Of a stretch of DNA of 64,000 nt, positions 41,801 to 54,900 are shown one piece after another. Below the pieces are notes generated by a model. The model was not told the DNA's origin. It searched no databases and saw only the letters and a list, made by a program, of their open reading frames with translations. Source of the stretch: Petrolisthes cinctipes (lineage: Eukaryota > Arthropoda > Malacostraca > Decapoda > Porcellanidae); contig JAWQEG010000412.1 in NCBI GenBank assembly GCA_033782935.1, forward strand, positions 857,501-921,500, read 5' to 3'. Position numbers and translations under genes: made by a program. Numbering within the stretch: position 1 is the first letter of the stretch; every line of letters begins with the position of its first letter.

Positions 41801-42184
41801 TTTTTTGGCACCTAAAATGTCGATTTTTAGCATGTTTTTAGCCTATATTTTGAAAATATTCTAGCACTGTGTAGGCATGTACAGATTGCTTCTGGGACCC
41901 CAAAATATTGAATTTTCGGGTGTTTTGAGCCTGAATTTGAGATATAAACGGGTACAGAAGATAGATGCACATATTGACTTTGGGCATCTAAAATATCGAT
42001 TTTCAGCATGTTTTGGGCCTGTATTTTGAAAATACTCTAACACGGAGTAGGCATGTACAGATCGCTTCTGGGACCCTTAAATATCGAATTTTCGGGTGTT
42101 TTGGGACTGAATTTGAGATATCGACTTTTTGGCACCTAAAAGATCGATTTTTAGCATGTTTTTAGCCTATATTTTGAAAATATT

Positions 42185-42250
42185 CTAGCACTGAGTAGGC
42201 ATGTACAGATTGCTTCTGTTTTGGGCCTGAATTTTGAAAATACTCTAACA
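42185..42250 (+). repeat. Monomer with a 116-bp internal deletion
   Basis: GATTGCTTCTG is joined directly to TTTTGGGCCTGAATTTTG near 42218, removing the stretch from GGGACCCC to CAGCATG. Spacing between the flanking units is 385 bp instead of 501, a loss of 116 bp. The sides share only TG at the join, suggesting end joining with minimal homology. It is seen once in the window. Confidence 0.85.
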
Positions 42251-45200
42251 CGGAGTAGGCATGTACAGATCGCTTCAGGGACCCCAAAATTTTGAATTTT
42301 CGGGTGTTTAGGGCCAGAATTTGAGATATAAACGGGTACAGAAGATGCATGCACATATCGACTTTTGGGCACCTAAAAGATCGATTTTCAGTATGTTTTT
42401 GGCCTGTATTTTGAAAATACTCTAACACGGAGTAAGCATGTACAGATACCTTCTGGGACCTCTAAATATCGAATTTTCGGGTGTTTTGGGACTGAATTTG
42501 AGATATCGATTTTTTGGCACCTAAAATGTCGATTTTTAGCATGTTTTTAGCCTATATTTTGAAAATATTCTAGCACTGTGTAGGCATGTACAGATTTCTT
42601 CTGGGACCCCAAAATATTGAATTTTCGGGTGTTTTGAGCCTGAATTTGAGATATAAACGGGTACAGAAGATACATGCACATGTTTACTTTGGGCATCTAA
42701 AATATCGATTTTCAGCATGTTTTGGGCCTGTATTTTGAAAATACTCTAACACTGAGTAGGCATGTACAGATTGCTTCTGGGACCCCAAAATGTTGAATTT
42801 TCGGGTGTTTTGAGCCTGAATTTGAGATATAAACGTGTACTGAAGATGCATGCACATATCGACTTTTGTGCACCTAAAAGTTCGATTTTCAGTATGTTTT
42901 GAGCATGTATTTTGAAAATACTCTAACACTGAGTAGGCATGTACAGATCGCTTCTGGGACCCCTAAATATCGAATTTTCGGGTGTTTTGGGACTGAATTT
43001 GAGATATCGACTTTTTGGCACATAAAAGATCGATTTTTAGCATGTTTTTAGCCTATATTTTGAAAATATTCTAGCACTGTACAGATTGCTTCTGGGACCC
43101 CAAAATATTGAATTTTCGGGTGTTTTGAGCCTAAATTTGTGATATAAACGGGTACAGAAGATACATGCACATATTGACTTTGGGCACCAAAAATATCGGT
43201 TTTCAGCATGTTTTGGGCCTGAATTTTGAAAATACTCTAACACGGAGTAGGCATGTACAGATCGCTTCTGGGACCCCAAAATATCGAATTTTCGGGTGTT
43301 TAGGGCCAGAATTTGAGATATAAACGGGTACAGAAGATGCATGCACATATCGAGTTTTTGGCACCTAAAAGATCGATTTTCAGTATGTTTTTGGCCTGTA
43401 TTTTGAAAATACTCTAACACGGAGTAGGCATTTACAGATACCTTCTGGGACCTCTAAATATCGAATTTTCGGGTGTTTTGGGACTGAATTTGAGATATCG
43501 ATTTTTTGGCACCTAAAATGTCGATTTTTAGCATGTTTTTAGCCTATATTTTGAAAATATTCTAGTACTGTTTAGGCATGTACAGATTGCTTCTGGGACC
43601 CCAAAATATTGAATTTTCGGGTGTTTTGAGCCTGAATTTGAGATATAAACGGGTACAGAAGATACATGCACATATTGACTTTGGGCATCTAAAATATCGA
43701 TTTTCAGCATGTTTTGGGCCTGTATTTTGAAAATACTCTAACACTGAGTAGGCATGTACAGATCGCTTCTGGGACCCCTAAATATCGAATTTTCGGGTGT
43801 TTTGGGACTGAATTTGAGATATCGACTTTTTTGCACCTAAAAGATCGATATTTAGCATGTTTTTAGCCTATATTTTGAAAATATTCTAGCACTGAGTAGG
43901 CATGTACAGATTGCTTCTGGGACCCCAAAATATTGAATTTTCGGGTGTTTTGAGCCTGAATTTGAGATATAAACGGGTACAGAAGATACATGCACATATT
44001 GACTTTGGGCATCTAAAATATCGATTTTCAGCATGTTTTGGGCCTGAATTTTGAAAATACTCTAACACGGAGTAGGCATGTACAGATTGCTTCTGGGACC
44101 CCAAAATATTGAAATTTCTTGTGTTTTGAGCCTGAATTTGAGATATAAACGGGTACTGAAGATTCATGCACATATCGACTTTTGTGCACCTAAAAGATCG
44201 ATTTTTAGTATGTTTTGAGCATGTATTTTGAAAATACTCTAACACGGAGTAGGCATGTACAGATCGCTTCTGGGACCCCTAAATATCGAATTTTCGGGTG
44301 TTTAGGGCCAGAATTTGAGATATAAACGGGTACAGAATATGCATGCACATATCGACTTTTGGGCACCTAAAAGATCGATTTTCAGTATGTTTTTGGCCTG
44401 TATTTTTAAAATACTCTAACACGGAGTAGGCATGTACAGATACCTTCTGGGACCTCTAAATATCGAATTTTCGGGTGTTTTGGGACTGAATTTGAGATAT
44501 CGATTTTTTGGCACCTAAAATGTCGATTTTTAGCATGTTTTTAGCCTATATTTTGAAAATATTCTAGCACTGTGTAAGCATGTACAGATTGCTTCTGGGA
44601 CCCCAAAATATTGAATTTTCGGGTGTTTTGAGCCTGAATTTGAGATATAAACGGGTACAGAAGATGCATGCACATATCGACTTTTGTGCACCTAAAAGAT
44701 CGATTTTCAGTATGTTTTTGGCCTGTATTTTGAAAATACTCTAACACGGAGTAGGCATTTACAGATACCTTCTGGGACCTCTAAATATCGAATTTTCGGG
44801 TGTTTTGGGACTGAATTTGAGATATCGATTTTTTGGCACCTAAAATGTCGATTTTTAGCATGTTTTTAGCCTATATTTTGAAAATATTCTAGCACTGTGT
44901 AGGCATTTACAGATTGCTTCTGGGACCCCAAAATATTGAATTTTCGGGTGTTTTGAGCCTGAATTTGAGATATAAACGGGTAAAGAAGATACATGCACAT
45001 ATTGACTTTGGGCATCTAAAATATCGATTTTCAGCATGTTTTGGGCCTGTATTTTGAAAATACTCTAACACTGAGTAGGCATGTACAGATTGCTTCTGGA
45101 CCCCAAAATATTGAATTTTCGGGTGTTTTGAGCCTGAATTTGAGAAATAAACGGGTACTGAAGATGCATGCACATATCGACTTTTGTGCACCTAAAAGAT

Positions 45201-48200
45201 CGATTTTCAGTATGTTTTGAGCATGTATTTTGAAAATACTCTAACACGGAGTAGGCAGGTACAGATCGCTTCTGGGACCCCAAAATATCGAATTTTCGGG
45301 TGTTTAGGGCCAGAATTTGAGATATAAACGGGTACAGAATATGCATGCACATATCGACTTTTGGGCACCTAAAAGATCGATTTTCAGTATGTTTTTGGCC
45401 TGTATTTTTAAAATACTCTAACACGGAGTAGGCATGTACAGATACCTTCTGGGACCTCTAAAAATCGAATTTTCGGGAGTTTTGGGACTGAATTTGAGAT
45501 ATCGATTATTTGGCACCTAAAATGTCGATTTTTAGCATGTTTTTAGCCTATATTTTGAAAATATTCTAGCACTGTGTAGGCATGTACAGATTGCTTCTGG
45601 AACCCCAAAATATTGAATTTTCGGGTGTTTTGAGCCTGAATTTGAGATATAAACGGGTACAGAAGATACATGCACATATTGACTTTGGGCACCAAAAATA
45701 TCGATTTTCAGCATGTTTTGGGCCTGAATTTTGAAAATACTCTAACACGGAGTAGGCATGTACAGATCGCTTCTGGGACCCCAAAATATCGAATTTTCGC
45801 GTGTTTAGGGCCAGAATTTGAGATATAAACGGGTACAGAATATGCATGAACATATCGACTTTTGGGCACCTAAAAGATCGATTTTCAGTATGTTTTTGGC
45901 CTGTATTTTTAAAATACTCTAACACGGAGTAGGCATGTACAGATACCTTCTGGGACCTCTAAAAATCGAATTTTCGGGAGTTTTGGGACTGAATTTGAGA
46001 TATCGATTTTTTGGCACCTAAAATGTCGATTTTTAGCATGTTTTTAGCCTATATTTTGAAAATATTCTAGCACTGTGTAGGCATGTACAGATTGCTTCTG
46101 GGCCCCCAAAATATTGAATTTTCGGGTGTTTTGAGCCTGAATTTGAGATAAAAACGGGTACAAAAGATGCATGCACATATTGACTTTGGGCATCTAAAAT
46201 ATCGATTTTCAGCATGTTTTGGGCCTGTATTTTGAAAATACTCTAACACTGAGTAGGTATGTCCAGATTGCTTCTGGGACCCCAAAATATTGAATTTTCG
46301 GGTGTTTTGAGCCTGAATTTGAGATATAAACGGGTACTGAAGATGCATGCACATATCGACTTTTGTGCACCTAAAAGATCGATTTTCAGTATGTTTTTGG
46401 CCTGTATTTTGAAAATACTCTAACACGGAGTAGACATGTACAGATACCTTCTGGGACCTCTAAATATCGAAATTTCGGGTGTTTTGGGACTGAATTTGAG
46501 ATATAGATTTTTTGGCACCTAAAATGTCGATTTTTAGCATGTTTTTAGCCTATATTTTGAAAATATTTTAGCACTGTGTAGGCATGTACAGATTGCTTCT
46601 GGGACCCCAAAATATTGAATTTTCGGGTGTTTTGAGCCTGAATTTGAGATATAAACGGGTACAGAAGATACATGCACATATTGACTTTGGGCATCTAAAA
46701 TATCGATTTTCAGCATGTTTTGGGCCTGTATTTTGAAAATACTCTAACATTGAGTAGTCATGTACAGATTGCTTCTGGGACCCCAAAATATTGAATTTTC
46801 GGGTGTTTTGAGCCCGAATTTGAGATATAAACGGGTACTGAAGATGCATGCACATATCGACTTTTGTGCACCTAAAAGATCGATTTTCAGTATGTTTTGA
46901 GCATGTATTTTGAAAATACTCTAACACGGAGTAGGCAAATACAGATCGCTTCTGGGACCCCTAAATATCGAATTTTCGGGTGTTTTGGGACTGAATTTGA
47001 GATATCGACTTTTTGGCACCTAAAAGATCGATTTTTAGCATGTTTTTAGCCTATATTTTGAAAATATTCTAGCACTGAGTAGACATGTACAGATTTCTTC
47101 TGGGACGCCAAAATATTGAATTTTCGGGTGTTTTGAGCCTGAATTTGAGATATAAACGGGTACAGAAGATGCATGTACATATTGACTTTGGGCATCTAAA
47201 ATATCGATTTTCAGCATGTTTTGGGCCTGTATTTTGAAAATACTCTAACACTGAGTAGGCATGTACAGATTGCTTCTGGGACCCCAAAATATTGAATTTT
47301 CGGGTGTTTTGAGCCTGAATTTGAGATATAAACGGGTACTGAAGATGTATGCACATATCGACTTTTGTGCACCTAAAAGATCGATTTTCAGTATGTTTTG
47401 AGCTTGTATTTTGAAAATACTCTAACACGGAGTAGGCATGTACAGATCGCTTCTGGGACCCCTAAATATCGAATTTTCGGGTGTTTTGGGACTGAATTTG
47501 AGATATCGACTTTTTGGCACCAAAAAGATCGATTTTTAGCATGTTTTTAGCCTATATTTTGAAAATATTCTGGCACTGTGTAGGCATGTACAGATTGCTT
47601 CTTGGACCCTAAAATATTGAATTTTCGGGTGTTTTGAGCCTGAATTTGAGATATAAACGGGTACTGAAGATGCATGCACATATCGACTTTTGTGCATCTA
47701 AAAGATCGATTTTCAGTATGTTTTGAGCATGTATTTTGAAAATACTCTAACACGGAGTAGGCATGTACAGATCGCTTCTGGGACCCCTAAATATCGAATT
47801 TTCGGGTGTTTTGGGACTGAATTTGAGATATCGACTTTTTGGCACCTAAAAGATCGATTTTTAGCATGTTTTTAGTCTATATTTTGAAAATATTCTAGCA
47901 CTGACTAGGCATGTACAGATTGCTTCTGGGACCCCAAAATATTGAATTTTCGGGTGTTTTGAGCCTGAATTTGAGATATAAACGGGTACAGAAGATACAT
48001 GCACATATTGACTTTGGGCACCAAAAATATCGATTTTCAGCATGTTTTGGGCCTGAATTTTGAAAATACTCTAACACGTAGTAGGCATGTACAGATAGCT
48101 TCTGGGACCCGCAAATATCGAATTTTCGGGTGTTTAGGGCCAGAATTTGGGATATAAACGGGTACAGAAGATACATGCACATATTGACTTTGGGCATCTA

Positions 48201-49362
48201 AAATATCGATTTTCAGCATGTTTTGGGCCTGTATTTTGAAAATACTCTAACACTGAGTAGGCATGTACAGATCGCTTCTGGGACCCCTAAATATCGAATT
48301 TTCGGGTGTTTTGGGACTGAATTTGAGATATCGACTTTTTGGCACCTAAAAGATCGATATTTAGCATGTTTTTAGCCTATATTTTGAAAATATTCTAGCA
48401 CTGAGTAGGCATGTACTGATTGCTTCTGGGACCCCAAAATATTGAATTTTCGGGTGTTTTGAGCCTAAATTTGTGATATAAACGGGTACAGAAGATACAT
48501 GCACATATTGACTTTGGGCACCAAAAATATCGATTTTCAGCATGTTTTGGGCCTGAATTTTGAAAATACTCTAACACGGAGTAGGCATGTACAGATCGCT
48601 TCTGGGACCCCAAAATATCGAATTTTCGGGTGTTTAGGGCCAGAATTTGAGATATAAATGGGTACAGAAGATGCATGCACATATCGACTTTTGGGCACCT
48701 AAAAGATCGATTTTCAGTATGTTTTTGGCCTGTATTTTGAAAATAATCTAACACGGAGTAGCCATTTACAGATACCTTCTGGGACCTCTAAATATCGAAT
48801 TTTCGGGTGTTTTGGGACTGAATTTGAGATATCGATTTTTTGGCACCTAAAATGTCGATTTTTAGCATGTTTTTAGCCTATATTTTGAAAATATTCTAGC
48901 ACTGTGTAGGCATGTACAGATTGCTTCTGGGACCCCAAAATATTGAATTTTCGGGTGTTTTGAGCCTGAATTTGAGATATAAACGGGTACAGAAGATACA
49001 TGCACATATTGACTTTGGGCATCTAAAATATCGATTTTCAGCATGTTTTGGGCCTGTATTTTGAAAATACTCTAACACTGAGTAGGCATGTACAGATTGC
49101 TTCTGGGACCCCAAAATATTGAATTTTCGGGTGTTTTGAGCCTGAATTTGAGATATAAACGGGTACTGAAGATGCATGCACATATCGACTTTTGTGCACC
49201 TAAAAGATCGATTTTCAGTATGTTTTGAGCATGTATTTTGAAAATACTCTAACACGGAGTAGGCATGTACAGATCGCTTCTGGGACCCCTAAATATCGAA
49301 TTTTCGGGTGTTTTGGGACTGAATTTGAGATATCGACTTTTTGGCACCTAAAAGATCGATTT

Positions 49363-52300
49363 TTAGCATGTTTTTAACCTATATTTTGAAAATATTCTAG
49401 TACTGTACAGATTGCTTTTGGGACCCCAAAATATTGAATTTTCGGGTGTTTTGAGCCTGAATTTGAGATATAAACGGCTACAGAAGATACATGCACATAT
49501 TGACTTTGGGCACCAAAAATATCGATTTTCAGCATGTTTTGGGCCTGAATTTTGAAAATACTCTAACACGGAGTAGGCAGGTACAGATCGCTTCTGGGAC
49601 CCCAAAATATCGAATTTTCGGGTGTTTAGGGCCAGAATTTGAGATATAAACGGGTACAGAAGATGCATGCACATATCGACTTTTGTGCACCTAAAAGATC
49701 GATTTTCAGTATGTTTTTGGCCTGTATTTTTAAAATACTCTAACACGGAGTAGGCATGTACAGATACCTTCTGGGACCTCTAAATATCGAATTTTCGGGT
49801 GTTTTGGGACTGAATTTGAGATATCGATTTTTTGGCACCTAAAATGTCGATTTTTAGCATGTTTTTAGCCTATATTTTGAAAATATTCTAGCACTGTGTA
49901 GGCATGTACAGATTGCTTCTGGGACCCCAAAATATTGAATTTTCGGGTGTTTTGAGCCTGAATTTGAGATATAAACGGGTACAGAAGATACATGCACATA
50001 TTGACTTTGGGCATCTAAAATATCGATTTTCAGCATGTTTTGGGCCTGTATTTTGAAAATACTCTAACACTGAGTAGGTATGTCCAGATTGCTTCTGGGA
50101 CCCCAAAATATTGAATTTTCGGGTGTTTTGAGCCTGAATTTGAGATATAAACGGGTACTGAAGATGCATGCACATATCGACTTTTGTGCACCTAAAAGAT
50201 CGATTTTCAGTATGTTTTTGGCCTGTATTTTGAAAATACTCTAACACGGAGTAGGCATGTACAGATACCTTCTGGGACCTCTAAATATCGAATTTTCGGG
50301 TGTTTTGGGACTGAATTTGAGATATCGATTTTTTGGCACCTAAAATGTCGATTTTTAGCATGTTTTTAGCCTATATTTTGAAAATATTCTAGCACTGTGT
50401 AGGCATGTACAGATTGCTTCTGGGACCCCAAAATATTGAATTTTCGGGTGTTTTGAGCCTGAATTTGAGATATAAACGGGTACAGAAGATACATGCACAT
50501 ATTGACTTTGGGCATCTAAAATATCGATTTTCAGCATGTTTTGGGCCTGTATTTTGAAAATACTCTAACACTGAGTAGGCATGTACAGATTGCTTCTGGG
50601 ACCCCAAAATATTGAATTTTCGGGTGTTTTGAGCCTGAATTTGAGATATAAACGGGTACTGAAGATGCATGCACATATCGACTTTTGTGCACCTAAAAGA
50701 TCGATTTTCAGTATGTTTTGAGCATGTATTTTGAAAATACTCTAACACGGAGTAGGCAAATACAGATCGCTTCTGGGACCCCTAAATATCGAATTTTCGG
50801 GTGTTTTGGGACTGAATTTGAGATATCGACTTTTTGGCACCTAAAATGTCGATTTTTAGCATGTTTTTAGCCTATATTTTGAAAATATTCTAGCACTGAG
50901 TAGACATGTACAGATTGCTTCTGGGACCCCAAAATATTGAATTTTCGGGTGTTTTGAGCCTGAATTTGAGATATAAACGGGTACAGAAGATACATGCACA
51001 TATTGACTTTTGGCATCTAAAATATCGATTTTCAGCATGTTTTGGGCCTGTATTTTGAAAATACTCTAACACTGAGTAGGCATGTACAGATTGCTTCTGG
51101 GACCCCAAAATATTGAATTTTCGGGTGTTTTGAGCCTGAATTTGAGATATAAACGGGTACTGAAGATGCATGCACATATCGACTTTTGTGCACCTAAAAG
51201 ATCGATTTTCAGTATGTTTTGAGCATGTATTTTTAAAATACTCTAACACGGAGTAGGCATGTACAGATCGCTTCTGGGACCCCTAAATATCGAATTTTCG
51301 GGTGTTTTGGGACTGAATTTGAGATATCGACTTTTTGGCACCTAAAAGATCGATTTTTAGCATGTTTTTAACCTATATTTTGAAAATATTCTAGTACTGT
51401 ACAGATTGCTTTTGGGACCCCAAAATATTGAATTTTCGGGTGTTTTGAGCCTGAATTTGAGATATAAACGGCTACAGAAGATACATGCACATATTGACTT
51501 TGGGCACCAAAAATATCGATTTTCAGCATGTTTTGGGCCTGAATTTTGAAAATACTCTAACACGGAGTAGGCAGGTACAGATCGCTTCTGGGACCCCAAA
51601 ATATCGAATTTTCGGGTGTTTAGGGCCACAATTTGAGATATAAACGGGTACAGAATATGCATGCACATATCGACTTTTGTGCACCTAAAAGATCGATTTT
51701 CAGTATGTTTTTGGCCTGTATTTTGAAAATACTCTAACACGGAGTAGGCATGTACAGATACCTTCTGGGACCTCTAAATATCGAATTTTCGGGTGTTTTG
51801 GGACTGAATTTGAGATATCGATTTTTTGGCACCTAAAATGTCGATTTTTAGCATGTTTTTAGCCTATATTTTGAAAATATTCTAGCACTGTGTAGGCATG
51901 TACAGATTGCTTCTGGGACCCCAAAATATTGAATTTTCGGGTGTTTTGAGCCTGAATTTGAGATATAAACGGGTACAGAAGATACATGCACATATTGACT
52001 TTGGGCATCTAAAATATCGATTTTCAGCATGTTTTGGGCCTGTATTTTGAAAATACTCTAACACTGAGTAGGCATGTCCAGATTGCTTCTGGGACCCCAA
52101 AATATTGAATTTTCGGGTGTTTTGAGCCTGAATTTGAGATATAAACGGGTACTGAAGATGCATGCACATATCGACTTTTGTGCACCTAAAAGATCGATTT
52201 TCAGTATGTTTTTGGCCTGTATTTTGAAAATACTCTAACACGGAGTAGGCATGTACAGATACCTTCTGGGACCTCTAAATATCGAATTTTCGGGTGTTTT

Positions 52301-53350
52301 GGGACTGAATTTGAGATATCGATTTTTTGGCACCTAAAATGTCGATTTTTAGCATGTTTTTAGCCTATATTTTGAAAATATTCTAGCACTGTGTAGGCAT
52401 GTACAGATTGCTTCTGGGACCCCAAAATATTGAATTTTCGGGTGTTTTGAGCCTGAATTTGAGATATAAACGGGTACAGAAGATACATGCACATATTGAC
52501 TTTGGGCATCTAAAATATCGATTTTCAGCATGTTTTGGTCCTGTATTTTGAAAATACTCTAACACTGAGTAGGCATGTACAGATTGCTTCTGGGACCCCA
52601 AAATATTGAATTTTCGGGTGTTTTGAGCCTGAATTTGAGATATAAACGGGTACTGAAGATGCATGCACATATCGACTTTTGTGCACCTAAAAGATCGATT
52701 TTCAGTATGTTTTGAGCATGTATTTTGAAAATACTCTAACACGGAGTAGGCAAATACAGATCGCTTCTGGGACCCCTAAATATCGAATTTTCGGGTGTTT
52801 TGGGACTGAATTTGAGATATCGACTTTTTGGCACCTAAAATGTCGATTTTTAGCATGTTTTTAGCCTATATTTTGAAAATATTCTAGCACTGAGTAGACA
52901 TGTACAGATTTCTTCTGGGACCCCAAAATATTGAATTTTCGGGTGTTTTGAGCCTGAATTTGAGATATTAACGGGTACAGAAGATACATGCACATATTGA
53001 CTTTGGGCATCTAAAATATCGATTTTCAGCATGTTTTGGGCCTTTATTTTGAAAATACTCTAACACTGAGTAGGCATGTACAGATTGCTTCTGGGACCCC
53101 AAAATATTGAATTTTCGGGTGTTTTGAGCCTGAATTTGAGATATAAACGGGTACTAAAGATGTATGCACATATCGACTTTTGTGCACCTAAAAGATCGAT
53201 TTTCAGTATGTCTTGAGCATGTATTTTGAAAATACTCTAACACGGAGTAGGCATGTACAGATCGCTTCTGGGACCCCTAAATATCGAATTTTCGGGTGTT
53301 TTGGGACTGAATTTGAGATATCGACTTTTTGGCACCTAAAAGATCGATTT
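49363..53350 (+). repeat. Two tandem 1994-bp blocks (four trimers each), first super-unit
   Basis: Blocks 49363-51356 and 51357-53350 each equal one 491-bp trimer plus three 501-bp trimers. Shared private marks at lag 1994 are CTAGTACTGTACAG followed by GCTTTTGGG (about 49398/51392), AACGGCTACAG (about 49475/51469), GGCAGGTACAG (about 49577/51571), TATGTCCAG or CATGTCCAG (about 50087/52072) and GGCAAATACAG (about 50757/52751). The following block, from 53351, has the same trimer order but lacks these marks. Confidence 0.88.
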
Positions 53351-54724
53351 TTAGCATGTTTTTAGCCTATATTTTGAAAATATTCTAGCACTGTACAGAT
53401 TGCTTCTGGGACCCCAAAATATTGAATTTTCGGGTGTTTTGAGCCTGAATTTGAGATATAAACGGGTACAGAAGATACATGCACATATTGACTTTGGGCA
53501 CCAAAAATATCGATTTTCAGCATGTTTTGGGCCTGAGTTTTGAAAATACTCTAATACGGAGTAGGCATGTACAGATCGCTTCTGGGACCCCAAAATATCG
53601 AATTTTCGGGTGTTTAGGGCCAGAATTTGAGATATAAACGGGTACAGAAGATGCATGCACATATCGACTTTTGTGCACCTAAAAGATCGATTTTCAGTAT
53701 GTTTTGAGCATGTATTTTGAAAATACTCTAACACGGAGTAGGCATGTACAGATACCTTCTGGGACCTCTAAATATCGAATTTTCGGGCGTTTTGGGACTG
53801 AATTTGATATCTCGATTTTTTGGCACCTAAAATGTCGATTTTTAGCATGTTTTTAGCCTAAATTTTGAAAATATTCTAACACTGTGTAGGCAAGTACAGA
53901 TTGCTTCTGGGACCCCAAAATATTGAATTTTCGGGTGTTTTGAGCCTGAATTTGAGATATAAACGGGTACAGAAGATACATGCACATATTGACTTTGGGC
54001 ATCTAAAATATCGATTTTCAGCATGTTTTGGGCCTGTATTTTGAAAATACTCTAACAATGAGTAGACATGTACAGATTGCTTCTGGGACCCCAAAATATT
54101 GAATTTTCGGGTGTTTTGGACCTGAATTTGAGATATAAACGGGTACTGAAGATGCATGCACATATCGACTTTTGTGCACCTAAAAGATCGATTTTCAGTA
54201 TGTTTTGAGCATGTATTTTGAAAATACTCTAACACGGAGTAGGCATGTACAGATAGCTTCTGGGACCCCTAAATATCGAATTTTCGGGTGTTTTGGGACT
54301 GAATTTGAGATATCGACTTTTTGGCACCTAAAAGATCGATTTTTAGCATGTTTTTAGCCTATATTTTGAAAATATTCTAGCACTGTACAGATTGCTTCTG
54401 GGACCCCAAAATATTGAATTTTCGGGTGTTTTGAGCCTGAATTTGAGATATAAACGGGTACAGAAGATGCATGCACATATCGACTTTTGGGCACCTAAAA
54501 GATCGATTTTCAGTATGTTTTTGGCCTGTATTTTGAAAATACTCTAACACGGAGTAGGCATGTACAGATACCTTCTGGGACCTCTAAATATCGAATTTTC
54601 GGGTGCTTTGGGACTGAATTTAAGATATCGATTTTTTGGCAACTAAAATGTCGATTTTTAGCATGTTTTTAGCCTATATTTTGAAAATATTCTAGCACTG
54701 TGTAGGCATGTACAGATTGCTTCT

Positions 54725-54812
54725 GGGACCCCAAAATATTGAATTTTCGGGTGTTTTGAGCCTGAATTTGAGATATAAACGGGTACAGAAGATACATGCA
54801 CATATTGACTTT
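54725..54812 (+). repeat. Half-unit A (88 bp) of the long monomer
   Basis: This half runs from GGGACCCC to GACTTT and is exactly 88 bp. Aligned without gaps to the following 88 bp it matches at 57 positions by my hand count. The strongest shared block is ATTTTC....TGTTTTG.GCCTGAATTT. The 29 bp absent from short monomers all lie in this half, as do TATAAA (54774-54779) and the CENP-B-box-like 17-mer (54768-54784). The similarity supports origin of the present monomer by duplication of an 88-bp ancestor. Confidence 0.8.
54768..54784 (+). other. CENP-B-box-like 17-mer with embedded TATAAA (representative)
   Basis: TTGAGATATAAACGGGT matches 7 of the 9 fixed positions of the vertebrate CENP-B box pattern NTTCGNNNNANNCGGGN; the second T and the C of TTCG differ. 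It occurs in essentially all long monomers and is removed by the 29-bp deletion in short ones. The resemblance could be chance in a 177-bp unit, and no CENP-B-like binder is shown. TATAAA inside it could equally be read as a TATA element for satellite transcription, with no further promoter evidence. Confidence 0.2.
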
Positions 54813-54900
54813 GGGCACCAAAAATATCGATTTTCAGCATGTTTTGGGCCTGAATTTTGAAAATACTCTAACACGGAGTAGGCATGTACAGATCGCTTCT
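54813..54900 (+). repeat. Half-unit B (88 bp) of the long monomer
   Basis: This half runs from GGGCACC to GCTTCT and is exactly 88 bp; the next monomer's GGGACC starts at 54901. It carries ATCGATTTTCAGCATG, GTTTTGGGCCTG, the TTTTGAAAATA dyad, and the CGGAGTAGGCATGTACAG tail. That tail aligns with GGGTACAGAAGATACATGCACA in half A, sharing CATG.ACA. Half B is full length in both long and short monomers. Confidence 0.8.

Larger units (their letters stand above)
33058..48699 (+). repeat. Mosaic trimer/dimer array with an older partial super-unit copy
   Basis: M1 starts are spaced at about 501, 491, 324 and 677 bp, with dimers of 324 bp more common than elsewhere (for example 34058-34382, 37861-38185, 39185-39509, 40010-40334). 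About 37.36-40.2 kb matches about 31.73-35.1 kb, first at lag 5628 and then at lag 5127 (loss of one 501-bp trimer). Marks include CGGAGTGCCTGTACAG (about 33775/38903) and AATAACGAATTTT (about 33810/38937). CTAAATTTGTGATATAAAC marks recent spread near 40440, 41430, 43131 and 48470. No gene is present. Confidence 0.8.

Noticed and set aside
54774..54779. TATAAA as a real promoter in every long monomer
   Set aside because: A hexamer in an AT-rich repeat is weak evidence, and I saw no linked initiator, transcript structure or coding region. It is kept only as a note within the CENP-B-box-like entry.
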